From Evansella alkalicola (lineage in GTDB: Bacteria > Bacillota > Bacilli > Bacillales > Salisediminibacteriaceae), in assembly GCF_019042735.1 (NCBI RefSeq), contig NZ_JAHQCR010000072.1:13262-77261 (forward strand): a stretch of 64,000 nucleotides of DNA, read 5' to 3'. Shown here piece after piece: positions 51,080-60,689 of this stretch (positions are counted from its first letter, which is position 1; each line of letters starts with the position of its first letter). The position numbers and the translations under genes were made by a program. The notes beneath the pieces are model-generated. The model saw only the letters and a program-made list of their open reading frames with translations, was not told the origin of the DNA and ran no database searches.

Positions 51080-52469
51080 AAAGGATTTACAGAGGTCACT
51101 AGATTCCACGATTTTTTCCAACAATCCTTACGACGATGTAGATAAAAAGAAGGTTATGGCGAATATCAAAGACAGGAGTGACAGGAGAGGCTGGGGTTCG
51201 GACAAAGATGTTCTTGCCAACAAGAGGTGGGGGCGCCTAACGCCGATCGTGCCAATCACCCTTGCAGCAGCTATCATTTTACTGTTAGTGCTACCTTCCA
51301 TACAAACCGTTCTTGAACAAGGTCAGTCTACGGGTCCAGAGCAGGGAGGATCATCTCCTTTAGTAGGAGAGGGTGATGATACTGGAGATGCAGGCGACAT
51401 GGAGGCTGGAATTGGAGATGGAACAGATGAAGCTGTGGAGGAGCAGGCTACTGATGAAAACAAGGAAGAGTTGATACGGAATATGATTGGGGAAGTTCCT
51501 TATCTTGAGGAAGAGGGGCAGGACTCAAGTTTTGATGATGAGGGAATGGGTGATGTTTCCCATGACGATGATTATAATTATTTGGATTTCATTCATGTGA
51601 ACAATTTTTTGATTGATGGGATTGATGCACATCGCATTGGTTCTAATTTTGAGACGGGATTTGAGCCGTTGCTACCAGTAAGTGATAGTTTCGTCAGAAC
51701 CCGTTTGCCGAGTCCTACTTATCCCTATGATGCTATCAAGGTGGAGGATGCATTTACAGTTGAACAAGTGGTGCAGTTGAAAAACCAGTTTTTCGAGGAA
51801 CTCGACTTTATTTTTCCAGCTGGCAAGTTCTACGAGGGCGAGCTCTTGCAAGCCTCCTTTCTTATCCATAGTAATAATAATGAGGAGGAGTTTCTGGAGC
51901 AAGTAGTGGAGGCCATTCGAGGGGAGTTGCCTGACACGCCAGTAACGGTGCTATTCACAACGGTTGAGGAAGGGCGTTATTTAACTGAGCATGCCATAGG
52001 GTACTATCATGAAGGGGGGCAGGTTCAGTATTTGGACGGTCTGGCTCGGGGGCTTGTTACTGATCTAGCAGGTCATCTTGTGACACGCCTTAGAGACAAG
52101 TATGGAGAATCGCTCCGAGGTTATCCTGATGATAGCTTTACATTTATTCAGGCCCAGGGGATACACAATGGCACGAGTAATGATGGTATTTATGGTCAAG
52201 GTTCACGATTGGGCCATTCTGAGGAAAAAAGTACGTTGGCCAAAACCGTAACCTTGTTTGTGGAAGGAGCTGGACTTATTGGTGAGGAGCAGGAGGGGGC
52301 GTTTATTGATGATTTGATTCAGGAAACATACGGATACTATGAGTCTACTGATTTTGCTATCGAGATATATTTCAATGATAATGACGAATGGGAAGAGCTT
52401 TATAACCCGGAAAAGGCTGTTATTGTATTTCCGAATGAAGAAGAACAATCGGTGTATGAATTTGAGTGA
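51066..52469 (+). CDS. membrane protein, probable anti-sigma partner 2
   Basis: This 467-residue protein has a basic cytoplasmic N-terminus (about 1-58), one TM helix (about 62-82, IVPITLAAAIILLLVLPSI), a low-complexity acidic/Gly linker (about 92-150) and an extracellular domain of ~300 residues with alpha/beta pattern. I recognise no named domain in the extracellular part. The layout matches RsiX/RsiV-type anti-sigma factors. The 14-base overlap with the sigma gene supports that role. A hairpin element follows. Confidence 0.7.
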   Translation: MTHFKKDLQRSLDSTIFSNNPYDDVDKKKVMANIKDRSDRRGWGSDKDVLANKRWGRLTPIVPITLAAAIILLLVLPSIQTVLEQGQSTGPEQGGSSPLVGEGDDTGDAGDMEAGIGDGTDEAVEEQATDENKEELIRNMIGEVPYLEEEGQDSSFDDEGMGDVSHDDDYNYLDFIHVNNFLIDGIDAHRIGSNFETGFEPLLPVSDSFVRTRLPSPTYPYDAIKVEDAFTVEQVVQLKNQFFEELDFIFPAGKFYEGELLQASFLIHSNNNEEEFLEQVVEAIRGELPDTPVTVLFTTVEEGRYLTEHAIGYYHEGGQVQYLDGLARGLVTDLAGHLVTRLRDKYGESLRGYPDDSFTFIQAQGIHNGTSNDGIYGQGSRLGHSEEKSTLAKTVTLFVEGAGLIGEEQEGAFIDDLIQETYGYYESTDFAIEIYFNDNDEWEELYNPEKAVIVFPNEEEQSVYEFE

Positions 52470-52493
52470 GTGAACATGGGCCAGTGAACATGG

Positions 52494-52548
52494 GGACGGT
52501 TCTCGCGTTTGCAATTGTCAGACAATTGTAAACGCGAGAACCGTCCCT
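52494..52548. repeat. hairpin element, short form with compensated arm change
   Basis: Left arm GGTTCTCGCG and right arm CGCGAGAACC differ from the family (CTTGCG / CGCAAG) at the same paired position. One base pair further on is unmatched (TTTGC / GTAAA). Preceded by GTGAACATGGGCCAGTGAACATGGGG. Confidence 0.92.
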
Positions 52549-52686
52549 TTGTTTTCTTTCCTAAAAATAGGTATTTTCTACATAATTCAACTATTTTTTC
52601 ATTAAAATCTTACCTTTACTGTAAAGATATGTATATAATAAAAAATGAGTGTGTAAAAAGAACTAAAACTAAAGGAGGGTTTTGAT

Positions 52687-55600
52687 TTGAACAGGAAAAA
52701 ATGGTTTGCGCAATTTATGATTTTTTTACTAGTTTTTCAATTTTTTATCCCACTAATACCTGCAACAGTAACAGCGGAGAGTGGTACTGATGAAAAGAGA
52801 GCAGAATTTGATGCTTCCAATCATCTAATTGACTTCACAGTTGCCTCACATGAAAACACAGTTGAAGTTAATTGGAGTTGGGGCGGGGATGAAATAAACC
52901 CTAACATTTTTACATTAACCAATAATGGTGGGCAGGTAAGTGGCCTTGAAAATGTAATTGTAGATTCTAACTCAGACCTAGAAGGGGTCACTCATTTCAC
53001 ATACAGAGTGGAGCCTGATCAAGTGAACAGCATTAATACCTTTAATTTATTTTATGGAGAATCATTATTGGCAACAGAAACTATTGAAGTGAAAAACGAT
53101 AGTGAACTCGAAACAAATAAAGTGAACTTCGCTGATAGTAACTTAGAGAATGTTATTAAAGAAAAGTTAGCGATTACTTATGATTCTATAATTACAGAAG
53201 AGGATCTATCTGGGTTAGAAACTCTTGATATTTCTGGTAAGAATATTAAAAGTCTTGCTGGTCTGGAACACGCAGTAAATTTAAAAAATATTTATATGAA
53301 TAATAATTATATTACTGATATAAACCCATTGCGAGGTCTTGACCTAGAAGAGATAGAATTGTCTAGCAACCTTATTACTAAACTAACCCCTTTGACTACG
53401 CAAAAAAACCTAAAACTGCTTAATGTAGCAGATAATCCAATTTTGGATCTTACCATAATATTGGAACTACCATCTTTATCTGCTGTGTATATTTCAGAAT
53501 CAAATATAAATGATTTGGAAAGTATACATCTTCTCGACGAACTTAGAGAGAAAAACATAATTGTTAGGACTTACCCTTCAGATGTCAATAATGAAAGCGT
53601 TGAGGATGATGCGCTAAATCCACACATAAAAAATGTAGAAACTTTAAATGTGGCACATGATACTACCACCGATGAGGAAATCACAATTCCTGATAGGCAA
53701 TTAGAAAATATCTTACGTAATCATTTAAGGTTATCAGAAGATGACCCTATAACTAAAGAGGGTTTAGCTAAATTAGAATGGTTAGATATATATGGTGATG
53801 TGGAAAGCTTAGAAGGAATTGAATATGCTTTAAATGTCTATGAGATTTTTATATATGAATCAAATATTTCTGACTTATCAGTATTATCAGAGTTAGGGGA
53901 TTTAATATATCTTAATGTTGAAGAAAACAATGTCCCAGTATCCTTTGCAGGACTTGAAGGAACATCTATTAATTATCTAAACATATGGAGATCTGATGTT
54001 GTTGATGTTGAAAATATTTTTAAAATGACAAGCTTATCAGTACTTCAAATAAACCATTCACAAATATCAACTATTGAAGGTATTGAAAATCTTGATAATT
54101 TAGTACGACTTACTCTTAGAAATAATGGATTATCTAGTATCGAACCAATACTTCAACTGAATTTGGAATACCTTGATTTTCGATACCAAGATATAAACTT
54201 AGACCATTTTTCAGAAGAGACAATCGATGTATTAAAACAATTTGTTGTAAATGGTACATCGGTAATATTGTTTGATCGAATTTATCCTGATTTCAGAGTA
54301 ACTGAGGAATCGATTATTATAACAATGAACGATAGTGAATATTACTACCCAGAGTTTGATGTGTATTTAAATGAAAAATATGTAGGAACAAGTAATGGTG
54401 AATACATCATTTATGAACTTGAACCAGAGAATTATTATGACATTGAACTGAGATACACCGATAGATTTTTAGAACAGGAATTTTCAGTTAAATATGAGGT
54501 TCGAACTGCTACTGAACCTGTTGGAGAAAAAATAGACTTCGTTGATATAAATATAGAAGAAGCTATTCGACAGGAGATAAATATTGACCGTGATTTGTAT
54601 GATGGTGATGTTGAAGACCTTACTTTTCTATATGGTAATTATGCTGATATTCAAAGTTTAGAAGATTTGAAGTGGCTTCCAAATTTAATGCACCTTGAAC
54701 TTGCAGGTAACAATTTTACAGATTTATCACCACTAAGTGTTTTAAAACAGTTGGAGACATTAAATCTATCCTCCAATACATTTGATGACATTTCTGTATT
54801 ACTTGAGTTACCTTTATTAGAAAGTGTTCGCTTTGAATGGATTAGATTTACAGATTTGGAGAACTCATTAAATGTTATTAATGAATTAAGAAACAATGGA
54901 GTAGAAATCCAAATATCTATGTACTCTGATAGTGATGTAGACATATATAAAGAAGCGACAAGAGTAAACATTGATTGGAGCTACTCTGACTTATTTGATG
55001 TAGAAATAGTTGAAATTCATTTTGATGGAAAAGTTAAAGAGGTTCCTTATAATAGTGAAAGATATCAAATTGAAAATTTAACACCAAATACAGCTTATTT
55101 TGTGTCTGTACTATTTAAGGATAACCAAGGTAATTTAGTCGATGGATATATTAGAACCATTTATACGACTGACTTAGTTTACGCATACTTATTTAATGCG
55201 TCTGAAAGTACTGTAGAATTAGAGGTTTACATTGATGAATCAACTTCATTTAATGGTCTTTCCTTTGTTTTTAATGGAGAAATAATTAACCCTACTAACG
55301 TAGATGACGATTACTATTATTTTACAGGATTGACTCCGAACACAGAATATGAGGTAGAAATTCAATTAATAGATGTTGAAACAAACTCAATAGTAGCGGA
55401 AACTTATGACTGGTTTAGAACAAGGCCTGAACCAACAGGTGATGTAGTAGATTTTAATAATGATAACTTTAATGATTATATAAAAGATAGAGTAAACATC
55501 ACTCATCGCGAACTATATGAGAGTGATCTTGAGCGTGTCTGGTGGTTGAATATTTCTGAGGATAGACAACCTCATTCCTTACATGATTTAAGATTATTTA

Positions 55601-58600
55601 AGAATCTAGAAGGACTATACATTGGTAATGCAAATATTGATGATTGGAGTTTTCTAGAAGATTTAACCTCCCTTTATGATTTAGAAATTAGTAATAGTGG
55701 ATTGACAAATGAAGATCTTATGCTCATTGAAAACCATCCTAGCATTAGTTATTTATATTTGTATAACAACGAAATCACTGAAATCGAAGTCCTACTATCA
55801 CTAAGTAATCTCTATTATGTCAGTTTGGGGGAACCAGGACTTGATACAAGAGGAGATGCGCAAGTCGCCAGAGTTTTAGAGGAATTAAAGCAGAATGGAG
55901 TCGAAGTTTTTATAGAACGCTTTGTTGATGAATATGCGTATTTTGATGTTTATAATACGGACATTAACGAAACATCGTTCACTCTAATCTGGGATAATAT
56001 AGTTCCTAGTGAACTTCCATTTGAAATTCGCTTAAATGGTGAATTGCTAGATACGACGACGGACACTAGTTATACTTTCTCAGACTTAAATCCAGGAACA
56101 TATTATGATGTATACGTAGAGGCTTATGATTCTCGTTCAAAAACACTATATTATGGACATGCCGACGTTTGGACATATGAAGAAGGGGCAGCGGTATCTA
56201 TTGATTTCCCAGATGCTAATTTAGAAGCAGCAATAAAGGAGTATCTGTGGATAAAGGAACGCCCACTTATGGTTGGTGATTTGCAAAAAGTTGAGTATTT
56301 GCACCTAACTGGATATGAAATTGAAAACTTAAATGGCCTAGAGCACGCGATTAATTTGCGCTCGTTATTTGCTGGTTGGAATAATATAACGGAACTATCT
56401 CCAATCAAAGATTTGACAAATTTAAATGATTTGAACCTTTATGGAAATAATATTCAAGATATTAGTGCATTAAAAAATTTAATAAACTTAAACTATTTAG
56501 ATCTCGATAGTAACTATATATCTAATATAGATATATTAAGTGAACTACCAAATGTAGAAGTTTTATGGTTATCACACAATCCAATAACTAGTATCGATGC
56601 AATTGCTGAGTATGATCAGCTGTCGGATCTATATTTACATGGAACTAATTTAGATTACGAGGATGAATCGACTCTTGCAATTCTTAGAAACTTGCATAAC
56701 CAAGGCACTGACATTGATATATATTACGATGTTTTTGTAGAAGAGAGAGTTTCTCTTTACTACCTTCAACATGACATAAGTGATAGTCATGCACTTATTC
56801 GTTGGGAGACTGATGGGAATTTAGACCTTGTAAAAAATATTAATGTCTATTCAGATTATGAGCTCGTTGCAGAACTGTCTAATGATGCTACTGAGTATAA
56901 ACTTGATGACTTAGCTTCTAACAGTTGGTATGAAGTAGTTGTAGAAGTAGTTTTTGAAGAAGAGGAGAGGCGAAGTGATTTTTACTTTACCTATATTCGA
57001 ACATTGCGACCGCAAGAAGACTACGAACAGGTAACATTCCAATTTACAGGTAGTGATGGACAAATTATTAATCGTCCACTAGAAGTATTGATTGAAGGAA
57101 TAGATGAAAAATCCCGCAATTGGGACATTTTCCAATACGGATATATCAATAACCAAGGTCAATACAGAACATGGAACAATTCTTCGACAGAAATCAATCT
57201 TCCTGTTGGTGAATACGAAATAATTGTTTTTGGAGAAGGAAGATATGAAGATTCTTTCTTTAATGTTACTGTTGGAAAAGATACCAACCTCTTTGAACTT
57301 GAAGTTGAAATGGAAGAGTATCGTGTGGGTGCAACAAAAATTACTGTTGAGGATAAGAATGGGAATCCAATAGAATCCTTATCGTATGTGAATATCTTTA
57401 ATCGAGCAATCGCTAATGATACCAAAAATGAGTATGGTCGATATGAACGTTTTGATGAAGAGTATAAAGACGGCGTAATCGAATTAGACGATTGGATTGA
57501 AGGGCAATATACAGTCAATGTTCGAGCGGATGGATATGAATCCTTCTCAAGCAATAGTGTATTCCTTGAAAAAGATGGGACGTTCAAGATATCGCTAAAA
57601 GCGGGGTTATCTGTTCAAGGAACTGTTTTGAATGAATTAAGGAATGCTGTCATTAATGCGAATGTTTATGTCACTAGTAATGATCATAGCTTTTGGGCGT
57701 ACACAACGACTGGGAATGGTGGAGAATTTATCGTTGATGGTCTATCGAATGATAAAGATTATTCGATTGAAGTGTATTTACAGGGTTATGAAACACAGTA
57801 TTATTCAGTTTCAAGAGATGACTTAAACCAAAATGGTTTGACAGTGATTGAAGAGCCAATCGAACTAATTCAGGAGAAGTTTATTGAAGGGCGCCTGTTG
57901 GACGAATACGGTAACGGTGCATCAAACGTGTTTGTATACTTGTATGAGGAAGGGCAACGTTGGAGCAGCTACGGAACACGTACAGATAATAACGGTAATT
58001 TCCGCTTCTCTGCGATTCGAGATGAAACGTATCGTTTAACAACAGAGAGCTTTAACTACCCGAATATTGAGATTGAAGATGTTACTGTACATGATTCAAA
58101 TTACACGTATACACTTGTACATCAGACTGGAAGCTTTAGTGGAGATGGGACAAGGCTGTCTTCTAATATACAAGTAGTAACACCAGGGAACAGTGTTAAC
58201 TATCGTTTGGACTATAAAAATAACGGTTCGGGTACATTAGATGATGCTTACGCTGAACTAGTTTTACCAGAAGAACTAGCAGTTGTAGAGGAATCATTAA
58301 CATTAAATGGAAGAGATGCAGTCTTTGTTAATGGAAAAATTCAGTTAGGTGACCTTGATCCAGACGAAACTGGTGTGATACGATTCCAAGCAAGATTAGA
58401 CAGTAATGTATCAGACTTAGCATCATTTACAGTACTATCCCGCTTAGTATCTAAAGATGAAACTGTTACTTTATCTGCTACTACAAATGTTTTATCAGTT
58501 ACCTTAAATGCACCTGAAGTGACTGCAAGTAAAGACTTGAAGTTATATGGACGTGCAAAACCAGGGGCGACAATAGAAGTATTTGATGGAACGACACTCA

Positions 58601-59919
58601 TTGGTACAACAACTTTAGGCCAATCGCGCTGGTGGTATATGGATGTTGAATTACCTGTACGTGAGGGGATTGAAAGTGAACATTCATTGAGAGCCAGAGT
58701 TATAGATAGTGAAGGAGGGGAAGCTGTCACTCATTCTTCTAAAGTAGTAAATGTAAGCTATGAGCCTACTATTCCTTCTATTGATAACGTGGAAATCCAT
58801 GCAGGCTGGAATGACGCTGTAACCTTAAATCCAAATACAGGTGTTGCTACATTTGCCATTGTAGAATTTACACCGATTGATGTAGAAGTAACCTTTGGTG
58901 ATGAAGTGGATAAAGTTGAAATGCACTTTATCGGTGAAACATATGATTTAGAAAAGTATGGCAATCGTTTTGTAGGTCAGTTCCCTCCAGGCTGGAGCTC
59001 ATACGGTGAGCAGATGTTTGAAATGAGCTATTTTATAGGGGAACGTGAAATTAAATTACCTTTAATGGAAGTAATCGTCCTTATCGATCCTTCAGGATAT
59101 GTATTTGAAGGTAGTATGGACAATCGCTTATCAGGTGTACAGGCAATTGTTGAAGAAGATGTTGATGGACGCTGGATTCCTTGGAATGCCGAATTCTTTG
59201 GACAAGTGAATCCTCAGATTACGGACGTAGATGGTCGTTATGGTTGGGATGTAACACAAGGTTCATGGCGTGTTATCTTTAATAAAGAGGGCTACGGTGA
59301 ATACGTAAGTAGAATTGTCGTAACACCACCTGAAGAAACTGAGTTAAATATTCCTTTAGTTCGAACCTCCAATCCAGAGGTGGTAGGTGTGAAGCATAAA
59401 CTAAATACGGAAGAAAATTATGAATATATTATTGTAGAATTTGATCGTTTAATGAACGAGAGTTATATGAATAAAGGTATGTATGTGCAAAATGAATCAG
59501 GAGAAGTCGTGGATGGCAGCTTCATATTTGAAGGATACGAAGGTTACCGTCAAGTCCGTGGTGAACCAGGGTATTACGAACCAGACACAACTGTAAGTCT
59601 TTCGCAGTATGTGATTTGGAAACCGAGTATAACTCTAGAATCGGATGTAGATTATACATTTGTTATTGAAGAAACATTAAGAGATTATGACGGAAAAAGC
59701 TTGAACGATGAAGTTACATTGCTATTCCAGTCTCATTTTGAAGCTCCATTACCAGGAGATGAAGAACCAGAGCCAGGAGAAGGAGAAGAAGATCCAGGTC
59801 AAGAACCGGGAGAAGAAGATCCAGGTCAAGAACCGGGAGAAGAAGATCCAGGTCAAGAACCGGGAGAAGAAGATCCAGGTCAAGAACCGGGAGAAGAAGA
59901 TCCAGGTCAAGAACCGTGA
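52687..59919 (+). CDS. giant LRR surface protein, 2,410 codons, truncated by in-frame TGA
   Basis: The TTG start lies 6 bases after AAAGGAGGG. The signal peptide covers about 1-31. Five leucine-rich-repeat modules of SDS22/internalin type (about 148-290, 330-510, 615-720, 920-1050, 1165-1310) alternate with Ig- or FN3-like beta domains. Each module opens with a cap like VNFADSNLENVIKEKL or IDFPDANLEAAIKEYL. Carboxypeptidase-regulatory-like domains (about 1450-1815), a DUF11-like domain and Big-type domains follow. It ends in EEDPGQEPG repeats at TGA 59917-59919, before the anchor. The intact frame would run to 60228 and end in an LPDTA sorting signal. It is probably an adhesin or matrix protein, downstream of two sigma/anti-sigma pairs. 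Confidence 0.88.
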   Translation: MNRKKWFAQFMIFLLVFQFFIPLIPATVTAESGTDEKRAEFDASNHLIDFTVASHENTVEVNWSWGGDEINPNIFTLTNNGGQVSGLENVIVDSNSDLEGVTHFTYRVEPDQVNSINTFNLFYGESLLATETIEVKNDSELETNKVNFADSNLENVIKEKLAITYDSIITEEDLSGLETLDISGKNIKSLAGLEHAVNLKNIYMNNNYITDINPLRGLDLEEIELSSNLITKLTPLTTQKNLKLLNVADNPILDLTIILELPSLSAVYISESNINDLESIHLLDELREKNIIVRTYPSDVNNESVEDDALNPHIKNVETLNVAHDTTTDEEITIPDRQLENILRNHLRLSEDDPITKEGLAKLEWLDIYGDVESLEGIEYALNVYEIFIYESNISDLSVLSELGDLIYLNVEENNVPVSFAGLEGTSINYLNIWRSDVVDVENIFKMTSLSVLQINHSQISTIEGIENLDNLVRLTLRNNGLSSIEPILQLNLEYLDFRYQDINLDHFSEETIDVLKQFVVNGTSVILFDRIYPDFRVTEESIIITMNDSEYYYPEFDVYLNEKYVGTSNGEYIIYELEPENYYDIELRYTDRFLEQEFSVKYEVRTATEPVGEKIDFVDINIEEAIRQEINIDRDLYDGDVEDLTFLYGNYADIQSLEDLKWLPNLMHLELAGNNFTDLSPLSVLKQLETLNLSSNTFDDISVLLELPLLESVRFEWIRFTDLENSLNVINELRNNGVEIQISMYSDSDVDIYKEATRVNIDWSYSDLFDVEIVEIHFDGKVKEVPYNSERYQIENLTPNTAYFVSVLFKDNQGNLVDGYIRTIYTTDLVYAYLFNASESTVELEVYIDESTSFNGLSFVFNGEIINPTNVDDDYYYFTGLTPNTEYEVEIQLIDVETNSIVAETYDWFRTRPEPTGDVVDFNNDNFNDYIKDRVNITHRELYESDLERVWWLNISEDRQPHSLHDLRLFKNLEGLYIGNANIDDWSFLEDLTSLYDLEISNSGLTNEDLMLIENHPSISYLYLYNNEITEIEVLLSLSNLYYVSLGEPGLDTRGDAQVARVLEELKQNGVEVFIERFVDEYAYFDVYNTDINETSFTLIWDNIVPSELPFEIRLNGELLDTTTDTSYTFSDLNPGTYYDVYVEAYDSRSKTLYYGHADVWTYEEGAAVSIDFPDANLEAAIKEYLWIKERPLMVGDLQKVEYLHLTGYEIENLNGLEHAINLRSLFAGWNNITELSPIKDLTNLNDLNLYGNNIQDISALKNLINLNYLDLDSNYISNIDILSELPNVEVLWLSHNPITSIDAIAEYDQLSDLYLHGTNLDYEDESTLAILRNLHNQGTDIDIYYDVFVEERVSLYYLQHDISDSHALIRWETDGNLDLVKNINVYSDYELVAELSNDATEYKLDDLASNSWYEVVVEVVFEEEERRSDFYFTYIRTLRPQEDYEQVTFQFTGSDGQIINRPLEVLIEGIDEKSRNWDIFQYGYINNQGQYRTWNNSSTEINLPVGEYEIIVFGEGRYEDSFFNVTVGKDTNLFELEVEMEEYRVGATKITVEDKNGNPIESLSYVNIFNRAIANDTKNEYGRYERFDEEYKDGVIELDDWIEGQYTVNVRADGYESFSSNSVFLEKDGTFKISLKAGLSVQGTVLNELRNAVINANVYVTSNDHSFWAYTTTGNGGEFIVDGLSNDKDYSIEVYLQGYETQYYSVSRDDLNQNGLTVIEEPIELIQEKFIEGRLLDEYGNGASNVFVYLYEEGQRWSSYGTRTDNNGNFRFSAIRDETYRLTTESFNYPNIEIEDVTVHDSNYTYTLVHQTGSFSGDGTRLSSNIQVVTPGNSVNYRLDYKNNGSGTLDDAYAELVLPEELAVVEESLTLNGRDAVFVNGKIQLGDLDPDETGVIRFQARLDSNVSDLASFTVLSRLVSKDETVTLSATTNVLSVTLNAPEVTASKDLKLYGRAKPGATIEVFDGTTLIGTTTLGQSRWWYMDVELPVREGIESEHSLRARVIDSEGGEAVTHSSKVVNVSYEPTIPSIDNVEIHAGWNDAVTLNPNTGVATFAIVEFTPIDVEVTFGDEVDKVEMHFIGETYDLEKYGNRFVGQFPPGWSSYGEQMFEMSYFIGEREIKLPLMEVIVLIDPSGYVFEGSMDNRLSGVQAIVEEDVDGRWIPWNAEFFGQVNPQITDVDGRYGWDVTQGSWRVIFNKEGYGEYVSRIVVTPPEETELNIPLVRTSNPEVVGVKHKLNTEENYEYIIVEFDRLMNESYMNKGMYVQNESGEVVDGSFIFEGYEGYRQVRGEPGYYEPDTTVSLSQYVIWKPSITLESDVDYTFVIEETLRDYDGKSLNDEVTLLFQSHFEAPLPGDEEPEPGEGEEDPGQEPGEEDPGQEPGEEDPGQEPGEEDPGQEPGEEDPGQEP

Positions 59920-60054
59920 GAAGAAGATCCAGGTCAAGAACCGGGAGAAGAAGATCCGGGTCAAGAACCAGGAGAAGAAGATCCGGGTCAAGAACCAGGA
60001 GAAGAAGATCCAGGTCAAGAGCCGGGAGAAGAAGATTCAGTTCAAGAACCAGAG
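59785..60054 (+). repeat. 27-bp tandem repeats, 10 units (EEDPGQEPG)
   Basis: Units start at 59785 and then every 27 bases to 60028. Unit 5 (59893) carries T for G at 59917 and so has TGA instead of GGA. The last unit is diverged (EEDSVQEPE). They encode an acidic Pro/Gly wall-spanning linker. Confidence 0.95.
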
Positions 60055-60228
60055 CAACAAAAAGAGGTTGAAGGGACTAAGGTTTCTGAGGATAAAAGTT
60101 CTAAAAACACAGAAGAAAAGCTACCAGATACAGCAACATATAACTACAATATTTTATTAATAGGTATATTCTTATTAGCTGTAGGTATAGTAATTTATGC
60201 AACAAGACGACGTGTTGTCATTTCATAA
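59920..60228 (+). pseudogene. severed C-terminus with LPDTA sortase signal
   Basis: In the same frame as the giant protein, the reading continues after the TGA for 102 codons. There are four more EEDPGQEPG units and a diverged one, then a polar Lys/Glu stretch, LPDTA, a hydrophobic helix (ILLIGIFLLAVGIVIYA) and the basic tail RRRVVIS, ending at TAA 60226-60228. LPDTA-type signals are used by YhcS/SrtD-class sortases. With no start codon or ribosome binding site of its own, it is translated only by read-through of the TGA. Confidence 0.85.
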
Positions 60229-60288
60229 GTTTATAAGTATAGACTAAGCTTCTTTAAGTCAATAGATTTTTTTCTAAATTAATTAATA

Positions 60289-60326
60289 GACTCTCTCCGA
60301 AACTATAATTGGGGAGAGTCCCTTTT
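60289..60326 (+). terminator. rho-independent terminator after the surface-protein gene
   Basis: GACTCTCTCC (60289-60298) / GGGGAGAGTC (60311-60320), then CCTTTTT. It lies 60 bases after the intact frame's stop codon, which supports the full-length gene as the original transcription unit. Confidence 0.88.
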
Positions 60327-60385
60327 TCAGTAAAGTTGCTTATATATCAATAGTTAAATAGGAAAAGTATCGTTGGAGGTTAAAA

Positions 60386-60604
60386 ATGAAACGAGGAATT
60401 ATTATAATAATTATAATCTTTGCTCTAGTCTTTTTAGGAGCATGCAGCAATGAAAATGAGAGTGGTGAGAGTGAACAAGGAGCTGCGACACTATTAAAGG
60501 AAATAGATCAGTTAGAAGCGGTGATTAGGGAACTGAAGGTGGAAAATGGAAAGCTTAAAATAGAGAACGATCGCTTAAATAAAGAACTTGATTTAAGACA
60601 GTGA
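60386..60604 (+). CDS. small lipoprotein with C-terminal coiled coil
   Basis: This 72-residue protein has a basic start, a long Ile-rich hydrophobic core (about 5-17) and lipobox LGAC with Cys20. A short acidic tether follows, then a heptad-patterned helix (about 35-70, LLKEIDQLEAVIRELKVENGK...). It is reminiscent in form of Lpp-like or spacer lipoproteins. TGGAGG precedes the ATG by 7 bases. The function is unknown. A hairpin element begins at its stop codon (TGA is part of the GTGAACAT leader). Confidence 0.75.
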   Translation: MKRGIIIIIIIFALVFLGACSNENESGESEQGAATLLKEIDQLEAVIRELKVENGKLKIENDRLNKELDLRQ

Positions 60605-60623
60605 ACATCGGCCAGTGAACATG

Positions 60624-60678
60624 GGGACGGTTCTCGCGTTTACAATTGTCTGATAATTGTAAACGCGAGAACCGTCCC
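60624..60678. repeat. hairpin element, short form with compensated arm change
   Basis: CTCGCG in the left arm is matched by CGCGAG in the right arm. The centre is ATTGTCTGATAAT, itself a variant. It sits at the broken 5' edge of the carotenoid desaturase remnant. Confidence 0.92.
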
Positions 60679-60689
60679 TTTGTTTTAGA

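Noticed and set aside
59708..60160. Alternative frames through the EEDPGQEPG repeats
   Set aside because: A 27-bp repeat keeps all frames open. The Lys/Gln-rich translations are artefacts.
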